DNA of 58,116 nt. Origin: an uncultured Lachnospiraceae bacterium (GTDB taxonomy: Bacteria; Bacillota; Clostridia; Lachnospirales; Lachnospiraceae). Both the position numbers and the translations under genes were made by a program. This document shows positions 51,972 through 58,116 of the stretch, piece after piece; within the stretch, counting starts at the first letter, position 1; every line of letters begins with the position of its first letter. The notes under the pieces were generated by a model, which saw only the letters and a program-made list of their open reading frames with translations, was not told where the DNA came from and did no database searches. Where the stretch lies: positions 1 to 58,116 of the forward strand of contig CANREG010000010.1 in NCBI GenBank assembly GCA_947629565.1. Reading direction: 5' to 3'.

Positions 51972-53060
51972 TTACAGCAGCCGGCGAAGGGTGGACTGGA
52001 TGTATTCTGCCTGTAATTCACAGGTTCCCGCTGTCAGACTGTCAAGCGTCATGTAGCCGGTTTTGTCTTTTGGCGACATTTGAAAAAGTTCCGGATAGCC
52101 GGAGATGGGACAGGGAAGGAAAGCATCTGTTTTTTTTACATAACAGGTGCTTTTTGTTGCCTTTTCCCGGTTTTCCGGCTCCACATAGGCGGCCACGCTT
52201 TTATGGATGGCCATATCCTCTATTGGGAGATAATAATAGTTCTGGTAATCAGGGTAAAAATGCCGGAGGGTGTCGTTTGTTATGGGTATCTGCAAAAGGC
52301 CCTCCTTCTGGAAGGCGTTTAAGTATACTCCCTCTTTTGTCGTAATCAGCCGTCTCGGAAGGGCGGCGTAATCCGCCATGCGGAAATGAAGGGTAAGAAA
52401 TCCGTTTTCTTCTTTGCAGAATATGTCCTCCGGCTGAGCCTGCTCCATAAACGCCTTGTAATGAAGAATCTGGCTAATCTGCGGCATACCAAGCAAATCG
52501 TCATGGTTGTGCAGCAAAAGCACATGTTTGCGTATATCATCCGGCTTTGCCACATACCGCTGATAAATGTTAATGAGTTCGCCGCCGTTATAGGCGTCTT
52601 GCCGCTTTATGCCAAGAAACTGTTCAAGAGTAACCTGTTTCATATTATCTAAACCGAATAATTTTTTGTAAGGACGGATTTCTTTCAGGATATCAAGCTG
52701 GGTAAGCTCTGTGTCTAAGGTAAAAGGAATATCCAGCATATCTGCTTTCTGCCGGAGATAGGGAAGGTCGAAGCCGGAACCGTTAAAATGTACCAGATGC
52801 GTGAAATGGCTGCCAAATTCCTGAAAGGCATGAATCAGCTCCCGTTCGCTATATCCGTCTTCGTTAAACCACTGGCGTATGTATGGTTTCCCGTCTTCGT
52901 ACCAGAGTACTCCGATTAGGTAAAGCGTGGTATTTTTAGCAGCAAAGCCTGTAGTTTCAATGTCAAAGAATAAAAGCCGGGCGTCTTTATAGTAATGCCG
53001 GTAATAGTCCGGCAGGGCATATTCTTTTGCAAATTCCTCATCGTAATTTACTGTTTTCAT
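51972..53060 (-). CDS. YprB-like ribonuclease H-fold exonuclease domain protein
   Basis: A 362-residue protein with a DEDD-type 3'-5' exonuclease core: FDIETTG (first Asp and Glu, about residues 32-38), HFNGSGFDLPYLR (second Asp) and HNHDDLLGM (final His/Asp). This matches the YprB family, predicted nucleases of unknown substrate; residues about 230-362 form an extra domain without recognised motifs. It is alone on the minus strand between cheR and the kinase insert. It is convergent with cheR, 47 bases apart, and has no clear terminator there. Confidence 0.82.
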   Translation of the reverse strand: MKTVNYDEEFAKEYALPDYYRHYYKDARLLFFDIETTGFAAKNTTLYLIGVLWYEDGKPYIRQWFNEDGYSERELIHAFQEFGSHFTHLVHFNGSGFDLPYLRQKADMLDIPFTLDTELTQLDILKEIRPYKKLFGLDNMKQVTLEQFLGIKRQDAYNGGELINIYQRYVAKPDDIRKHVLLLHNHDDLLGMPQISQILHYKAFMEQAQPEDIFCKEENGFLTLHFRMADYAALPRRLITTKEGVYLNAFQKEGLLQIPITNDTLRHFYPDYQNYYYLPIEDMAIHKSVAAYVEPENREKATKSTCYVKKTDAFLPCPISGYPELFQMSPKDKTGYMTLDSLTAGTCELQAEYIQSTLRRLL

Positions 53061-53125
53061 GCGGATATCCTTTCTTTTTGATTTACGGCCTTCTGCTAAA
53101 TTTATAGCTTATATTATAACATAAT

Positions 53126-53142
53126 GTGGAAGAATGTGCTAT
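53126..53142. repeat. 17-bp direct repeat, left copy
   Basis: GTGGAAGAATGTGCTAT, identical to 56992-57008. The two copies bracket the histidine kinase and solute-binding protein genes (3.87 kb apart). Confidence 0.9.
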
Positions 53143-53209
53143 GAGAATAGTCAAGGACAGTGAGTTTCTCCAGGCAAAGTAACTTTAGGAGAAGGAGGGT
53201 TACAGGCTG

Positions 53210-53238
53210 TTGACAAATAAAGTATTATATGTTCTAAT
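53210..53238 (+). promoter_or_regulatory. Promoter of the kinase/binding-protein genes
   Basis: TTGACA (53210-53215), a 17-base spacer and TCTAAT (53233-53238), about 70 bases before the chosen kinase start. Confidence 0.65.
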
Positions 53239-53308
53239 AGAAACAGTTACCAATATGATCTGAAAACATACGCATATGTGCAGTATATTATTAGAAAGTT
53301 GTGAATTT

Positions 53309-55519
53309 ATGAAACGATCAAAAAGCAAACGTTTCTATGCATTATTTATATTTTTTATAATAATAGTAATTTTTTTAGCGATATATGTATATTCAATTGT
53401 GACAGGAAATATTCTCGAAGATGCGGCAGTCAACAACATCAGGGAAGTTGCTGTGCATGATCGTAATACAATTACTATGTTTATTGAATATAATTGGAAA
53501 AACCAACAACGCATAGGCGAAAGGCTGAAACGTAACAGCCAGAATCTTAAAACGGTAAGTCAAATCAACGAATATCTGGGACTTGAATCGTATGAATCAA
53601 CATTCGATAAAGTCTATCTGCTTATGGAAGACGGCTCCTATTATACCGATATTACTTACAGAAAAGGCAGCGAAGATCCGGATTATTATCCGTATATGGA
53701 TTTGTTCGCAAATACTGACAGTTACAAAGTCATCGGTTATGATTCGCTTCCTGTAATGGGCTCCGATAAAGTTGTAATTTACGGTTATAGATTGCCGGAC
53801 AATCCACAAGATGAAGTATTATCTGGTATAAAAATAGGCGAAGATCAAAAAGAGGTTTATGCCGTGATAGGAGTTTGCAAGAGGTCTTCTATTGTGGACG
53901 GTCTTGTAATTGAAAATTATGTTGATGATTCAGGCAATACACAAGGCTACAGTTCAGTAGTCAACAAAAACGGCGAATATGTTGTGGACAGAAAAGATGC
54001 GGCAAGTTCTGTTCCTGAGAATTTATTTGATATCATTAAACACTGTGACAGTTCTGACCTTACGTCCTCCGATGTACAGGAAAAAATGCTTGCGGGTGAA
54101 GAATTTTGGTTTTATATGGAAAAAAACGGCGTTCGTGAACTGAACTACTGTACTCCGTTAAACAGCAGCAGTGTTAATTGGTATTTTATCATGTCGGTAA
54201 ACAATAGGGTAGTGAAAGACCAGACAGAATTATTTGTTTTGCTTATCATTGCAGCAATGAGCGCTGCGATCATTGTCATCATCATTGCATTCGTATTGAC
54301 CCTTATCATGCAAAGAAAAACTCAGCTAGCTCACGCTCAGGAAAAAGCACAAAGCGAATTTTTGTCCAATATGAGCCACGAGATCCGCACGCCATTGAAT
54401 GGTATTGTCGGATTAAATTACCTGATGATGAATGCAATTGATATTCCGGAGAAACATCTTCAAATAAAAGAGTGGCTGAAAAAATCGCAGAATACAGCGG
54501 AATATCTGCTTGCACTCATAAACGATGTGTTGGATATATCCAAACTTCAGGCGGGGAAAGTGGAAGTTGCCCGTGCTCCGATGCTTGTCGAAACAATGTC
54601 GGAGTCTGTTTGTTCAATGCAGTACGATAATATTACAGGACGTGGAGTTGAATTTATAAAAGATCTCCATATCACTGTCCCATGCATACAGTGTGATGAG
54701 GTACATATAAAACAGGTACTTATGAACATTGTCGGCAATGCGGCAAAATTTACTCCGGCAGGAGGATCTATAAAATTTTCGGTAAATCAAAGCATGATCG
54801 ACGAAAATCACGTTATGACTACATTTGTCTGTGAGGATACAGGCTGCGGAATGAGTAGGGAATTTCTGGATGAAATATTTAATAAATTTACCCAGGATCG
54901 CAGCAGCACCTCCAACTCCACCAAAGGTACAGGCTTAGGAATGGCTATAAGCAAGCTGCTTGTAAATGCAATGGGAGGAGATATAATTGTAGAGAGCGAA
55001 TTAAACAAAGGCAGTACGTTTACGGTTAAAATTCCTGCTGAAATTTGTGAAATTCCCGACTATCTGAAGATAAATTCGGATGATGCTAAAAAAACAACTG
55101 ATAAATCCGATAACGGCGTCAAGTCAATGAAAATTCTTGTTGCCGAAGATAACGGACTGAATGCAGAAATACTGATGGAGATACTAAGCCAGTTCGGATT
55201 TGTTCCTGTACACGCTCAGAACGGCCAGGAGGCTGTGGAGATCTTTGAGAGATCAAAGATAAACGAGTTCGGAATTATCCTAATGGATATGCGTATGCCT
55301 GTCTTAGACGGCTGTGAGGCATCGTCAAGGATCAGGAACCTTGACCGTGAAGACGCCAAAACTGTTACCATATTTGCCTGTACCGCAAACAGTTTTCAGG
55401 AGGACAGGGACAAGGCTTTAGGCAGTGGAATGAACGACTTTTTAACAAAGCCGATAGATATCAATACCCTGCTCAGTAAAATGGAGAAAATAGATCGTGA
55501 AAAACATAACGTTCAATAA
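53309..55519 (+). CDS. Hybrid sensor histidine kinase with C-terminal receiver domain
   Basis: A 736-residue membrane sensor. Helix 1 (about 9-32), a Cache-like extracytoplasmic sensor domain (33-300), helix 2 (about 311-336), HisKA with phospho-acceptor His357 (FLSNMSHEIRTPLNG), HATPase with N box (NIVGNAAKFTPAGG) and G boxes (DTGCGMSREF, GTGLGMAISKLL), then a receiver domain with acceptor Asp660 (IILMDMRMPVLDG), the Thr of FACTAN and the Lys of FLTKPI. No DNA-binding output or HPt domain is attached, so a partner must be elsewhere. The ATG at 53309 fits a normal signal anchor; its ribosome binding site is weak. Codon use is more AT-biased than in neighbouring genes. Confidence 0.92.
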   Translation: MKRSKSKRFYALFIFFIIIVIFLAIYVYSIVTGNILEDAAVNNIREVAVHDRNTITMFIEYNWKNQQRIGERLKRNSQNLKTVSQINEYLGLESYESTFDKVYLLMEDGSYYTDITYRKGSEDPDYYPYMDLFANTDSYKVIGYDSLPVMGSDKVVIYGYRLPDNPQDEVLSGIKIGEDQKEVYAVIGVCKRSSIVDGLVIENYVDDSGNTQGYSSVVNKNGEYVVDRKDAASSVPENLFDIIKHCDSSDLTSSDVQEKMLAGEEFWFYMEKNGVRELNYCTPLNSSSVNWYFIMSVNNRVVKDQTELFVLLIIAAMSAAIIVIIIAFVLTLIMQRKTQLAHAQEKAQSEFLSNMSHEIRTPLNGIVGLNYLMMNAIDIPEKHLQIKEWLKKSQNTAEYLLALINDVLDISKLQAGKVEVARAPMLVETMSESVCSMQYDNITGRGVEFIKDLHITVPCIQCDEVHIKQVLMNIVGNAAKFTPAGGSIKFSVNQSMIDENHVMTTFVCEDTGCGMSREFLDEIFNKFTQDRSSTSNSTKGTGLGMAISKLLVNAMGGDIIVESELNKGSTFTVKIPAEICEIPDYLKINSDDAKKTTDKSDNGVKSMKILVAEDNGLNAEILMEILSQFGFVPVHAQNGQEAVEIFERSKINEFGIILMDMRMPVLDGCEASSRIRNLDREDAKTVTIFACTANSFQEDRDKALGSGMNDFLTKPIDINTLLSKMEKIDREKHNVQ

Positions 55520-55532
55520 GGAGACCAGAAAA

Positions 55533-56924
55533 ATGGAAAAAAGAATTACTGCATTTTTATTGCAGATCATCATAGCAGTGTCATTTGTATTCTGCCTTTC
55601 CGGTTGTTCTGAACAAAAAGAACCAGAAAAAGAAATTATTATAAAAGTACCTCATACCAGTACTATGAATTGTATTTCTAATGAAAATATAAAAAATGTC
55701 CGTACTCTTCTTGAACTCGCAAGCGAGGATTTTATAGCGCAATATGACAAAAAAGTTAAAATAAAAGTTGTAGAATTTGAAGGCGGCGAGGAAACGAAAG
55801 CAATCACAAATTCTTTTGGAAAAAGCGATGCGGCAGATATATTATATGACGGATTTTTTAATATGAGCTCGTTTATCCATACAGGAAAAGTTGTTCCTAT
55901 AGACGATATCCTTACACAAGAGATGAAAGAGGATATATCTCCTGCTTACCTGGAACACGGTCGATTTGATAATAAGCTCTATATGATGCCCTATATGAGT
56001 TCTGAGAACATTCTTATATATAACAGGGAAATGCTTGAAAAGTATGGCTTGGGTGAATATATTGACGAGGGCGAAGTAATTTCAAACTGGAGCATGGAGG
56101 ACTGGACAAAGATACTGAATACACTTGCGGACGAATTTGCAAAAGAGGGCAGAGGGAAAGTCCCTATGATGATGTACGCAAAGGATAATCAGGGCGATAC
56201 TCATATAATGACAATGCTGCGTGCTTTCGGCAGCGAACTGTTTGACAGCAGCAATAATTTTGATCTTGCTGATGATCCCGATGTTATTTCTGCGCTCAGG
56301 TGGCTTCAGAACGGTGTGGATTCAGGTTGGTATCTGCCTGTTCCATATGATAAAACAATGTCCGATAACAGCAGTAAATTCAAAATGGACGAGCTTACTT
56401 TTTATAACTTTAATCTGGGAAGTTCGACGTACAGCAGAGTTAAGGAAGATTACAATGCGGAAACAAAAACTTTTAAAAAATATGGCTTTGTTAATTACCC
56501 CGGTAATCACTGTACGATCTTCAACGAAGGATTTGAGATTTTTGATAACGGCGACAACGAAAAAATAGAAATAGCTAAAGATTTCATAAGATATTTCTAT
56601 GAAACCGATAAATGGCTTGAATGTTCCGCCGGAAGTATCCCCGTAAGCAAAAAAGTCATGGAAAAATACAAAGATGATATATTGCTTTTGGAGGCGTTCT
56701 CACATAATACCGTAAATTCAGTTGATTATACACATAATCTCCCGAACTGGCAGGGAAGTGAAAATTCTGTCAGAAGTGTATTTTACAAAGAAATAGCGTT
56801 GCTTATGACCAAAGATGCAAACGGTAATTTTGCGGTTACGCCTGAACAATGCGCAAGTAATTTACAGGAAAAATTAAATACAGCTATATCTGAAGGACGC
56901 AAAAACAGCACACTTCATGAGTAA
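55533..56924 (+). CDS. Extracellular solute-binding lipoprotein (family 1 type)
   Basis: A 463-residue lipoprotein with signal peptide and lipobox LSGC (Cys25), followed by a sugar-binding-protein-like fold: KVKIKVVEFEGGEETKA, ADILYDGFFNMSSFI, YMMPYMSSENILIYNREML and PVSKKVMEKY are typical of family 1 ABC binding proteins. The ATG at 55533 follows AAGGAGA. It starts 13 bases after the kinase stop. No permease or ATPase accompanies it, so it more likely presents a ligand to the kinase than feeds a transporter; that is inference. It shares the AT-biased codon use of the kinase gene. Confidence 0.85.
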   Translation: MEKRITAFLLQIIIAVSFVFCLSGCSEQKEPEKEIIIKVPHTSTMNCISNENIKNVRTLLELASEDFIAQYDKKVKIKVVEFEGGEETKAITNSFGKSDAADILYDGFFNMSSFIHTGKVVPIDDILTQEMKEDISPAYLEHGRFDNKLYMMPYMSSENILIYNREMLEKYGLGEYIDEGEVISNWSMEDWTKILNTLADEFAKEGRGKVPMMMYAKDNQGDTHIMTMLRAFGSELFDSSNNFDLADDPDVISALRWLQNGVDSGWYLPVPYDKTMSDNSSKFKMDELTFYNFNLGSSTYSRVKEDYNAETKTFKKYGFVNYPGNHCTIFNEGFEIFDNGDNEKIEIAKDFIRYFYETDKWLECSAGSIPVSKKVMEKYKDDILLLEAFSHNTVNSVDYTHNLPNWQGSENSVRSVFYKEIALLMTKDANGNFAVTPEQCASNLQEKLNTAISEGRKNSTLHE

Positions 56925-56991
56925 GAGCCTGTTCGGTATCTTTTTTAGGTTAAATCCAAATACTTTTTTACAAGATACTTGCTAGTATAAG

Positions 56992-57008
56992 GTGGAAGAA
57001 TGTGCTAT
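56992..57008. repeat. 17-bp direct repeat, right copy, at the ruvA promoter
   Basis: Identical to 53126-53142. Here the repeat runs into TATAAT (57006-57011), a probable -10 element of ruvA; no good -35 lies at the proper distance. In the left copy the hexamer has become TATGAG. Confidence 0.85.
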
Positions 57009-57061
57009 AATCAGAAAAGCAAGTGAAAGATTATCCGGGAAATTAGGGCAGGACGAAAAAT

Positions 57062-57673
57062 ATGATTGGATATATAAAGGGCAGGGTCGAGGAGATTTCC
57101 AGCGACAGCCTGATTTTGGAGAATAATGGAATAGGATACCGGATTTATACATCGGGAATGGTATTAGGCGGCATACCCGGTCTTCATGGAGAAATGAAAC
57201 TGTTTACCTATCTGTATGTCAGGGAGGATGAACTGTCCCTTTTTGGTTTTCCGACAGAAGAGGAACTGAATACCTTCCAATTGTTGTTAGGCGTGAACGG
57301 CATCGGCCCCAAGGCGGCGCTTTCCATTCTGACGGTACTTTCCGTAAAGGATTTGGCTTTTGCAGTGATGACGAACGATACCAAGGCGATTACCAGAGCC
57401 AACGGAGTGGGAGCTAAGGGCGCCGGACGGATTATTATGGAATTAAAGGACAAGCTGGCATTTGAGGAATTATATGGCGGCGACGAGGGCAGCTATGACG
57501 TTTCAGCGTCTGTCTCCGGCAGTCCGGGGGACAGTGTCCAGGATACCATATTGGCGCTGGTCAGCTTGGGATATTCAGAGCCCGAGGCAGTAAAGGCGAT
57601 TAAGCAGATTCCGGCTGCGGACACCTATGCGTCGGAAGAATTGTTAAAAGCAGCCCTAAAGAAGCTGTTTTAA
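57062..57673 (+). CDS. ruvA: Holliday junction branch migration protein RuvA
   Basis: Tetrameric protein that binds Holliday junctions and loads the RuvB motor. The 203-residue product has the OB-fold N-terminus (MIGYIKGRVEEISSDSLILE), the helix-hairpin-helix region (LGVNGIGPKAALSIL and ITRANGVGAKGAGRIIMELK) and the C-terminal three-helix RuvB-binding domain (DTILALVSLGYSEPEAVKAI). No LexA box was seen upstream. ruvB follows after 30 bases. Confidence 0.97.
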   Translation: MIGYIKGRVEEISSDSLILENNGIGYRIYTSGMVLGGIPGLHGEMKLFTYLYVREDELSLFGFPTEEELNTFQLLLGVNGIGPKAALSILTVLSVKDLAFAVMTNDTKAITRANGVGAKGAGRIIMELKDKLAFEELYGGDEGSYDVSASVSGSPGDSVQDTILALVSLGYSEPEAVKAIKQIPAADTYASEELLKAALKKLF

Positions 57674-57703
57674 CGGAATAAAATGAGAGTGTAACAGGGA
57701 TTT

Positions 57704-58116
57704 ATGACAGACAGGATGATCAGTACCGAGATATTGCCGGAGGATGTGAAGCTGGAGAATAACCTCAGACCGGAGCGGCTTTCGGAGTATATCGGGCAGG
57801 AAAAGGCAAAGAATAATTTAAAGGTATTTATTGAAGCGGCGAAGAACCGGGGAGAGGCATTAGACCATGTGCTGCTTTACGGACCGCCGGGACTTGGAAA
57901 GACTACCATGGCGGCTATTATTGCCAACGAGATGGGAAGCCATCTGCGGATTACGTCGGGACCGGCTATTGAAAAGCCAGGAGAATTAGCGGCAATCCTT
58001 AACAGCCTGAATGAGCAGGATATTTTGTTTATCGACGAAATCCACAGGCTTAACCGTCAGGTGGAGGAGGTGCTTTACCCGGCTATGGAGGATTTTGCCA
58101 TTGATGTGATGATTGG
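57704..58116 (+). CDS. ruvB: Holliday junction ATP-dependent DNA helicase RuvB (partial, runs off the window)
   Basis: Hexameric AAA+ motor that drives branch migration with RuvA. Only the first 137 codons are present. Translating them gives the conserved N-terminus [20 protein letters not shown], Walker [26 protein letters not shown] and Walker [15 protein letters not shown]. The ATG at 57704 is preceded by AGGG. The frame is open to the last base, so the 3' part lies beyond the window. Confidence 0.96.
   Translation, partial: MTDRMISTEILPEDVKLENNLRPERLSEYIGQEKAKNNLKVFIEAAKNRGEALDHVLLYGPPGLGKTTMAAIIANEMGSHLRITSGPAIEKPGELAAILNSLNEQDILFIDEIHRLNRQVEEVLYPAMEDFAIDVMI

Noticed and set aside
1-58116. 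CRISPR array, rRNA or tRNA genes, prophage or insertion sequence with transposase
   Set aside because: No regularly spaced repeat-spacer array, rRNA core sequence, tRNA cloverleaf, phage structural gene or transposase frame was seen in the window.

Overview
The window looks like a chromosome segment of a spore-forming, anaerobic Gram-positive gut-type bacterium of the Lachnospiraceae (Clostridia). This is an inference from gene content: an IspH-ribosomal protein S1 fusion, SpoIIM and YlbJ sporulation proteins, a biotin-dependent Na+ pump operon with a lipoprotein OadG, a Gram-positive LexA box in front of recA, frequent AGGAGG ribosome binding sites, and moderate G+C. No rRNA or tRNA gene was seen. 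The last gene (ruvB) runs off the right edge.

Layout. 1-4.8 kb: end of a dispersed palindromic repeat, rsmD-coaD, a coiled-coil protein, then ylbJ-like and tmcAL on the minus strand; these are the homologues of the B. subtilis ylbH-I-J-M cluster with one half inverted. 5-10.3 kb: recA-recX, rny, spoIIM, xerD. 10.3-14.3 kb: an ABC ATPase and an unusual permease/GldG/cell-wall-binding/CAP fusion. 14.3-27.2 kb: aroC (minus strand), then rpsO and pnp, normally neighbours, separated here by an 8.7-kb gene for a 2914-residue surface adhesin. 27.3-31.3 kb: GH94 phosphorylase, a DUF212 membrane protein, tepA. 31.3-32 kb: a compact minus-strand toxin-like cassette between 25-bp direct repeats that copy the 3' end of tepA. 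32-39.3 kb: ftsK, fhs-folD, rimO, pgsA. 39.3-39.8 kb: a ~500-bp imperfect palindrome, a second copy of the element at position 1. 39.9-45.4 kb: a five-gene carboxyltransferase/Na+ pump operon. 45.4-46.9 kb: a toxin hot spot with a PIN toxin-antitoxin pair, a probable type I toxin locus with convergent promoters, and a broken nuclease-like gene. 47-51.9 kb: BaiN-like flavoprotein, cmk, ispH-rpsA, cheR. 52-53 kb: YprB-like exonuclease (minus strand). 53.1-57 kb: a hybrid histidine kinase and a solute-binding lipoprotein between two copies of a 17-bp repeat, apparently inserted in front of ruvA. 57-58.1 kb: ruvA-ruvB.

Functionally the backbone is informational and cell-cycle housekeeping: RNA and ribosome modification and decay (rsmD, tmcAL, rny, pnp, rimO), recombination and chromosome segregation (recA/X, xerD, ftsK, ruvAB), folate one-carbon metabolism (fhs-folD), CoA, chorismate, isoprenoid and phospholipid synthesis. 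The accessory material (adhesin, toxin cassettes, kinase-binding protein pair, palindromic repeats) sits in the gaps between these conserved blocks.

The strongest candidates for something undescribed are the convergent small-ORF/antisense locus at 46.3-46.6 kb, the dispersed ~500-bp palindrome, and the self-contained toxin-like cassette at 31.3-32 kb. All functional statements come from reading the sequence and from recalled family features; no database search was run.
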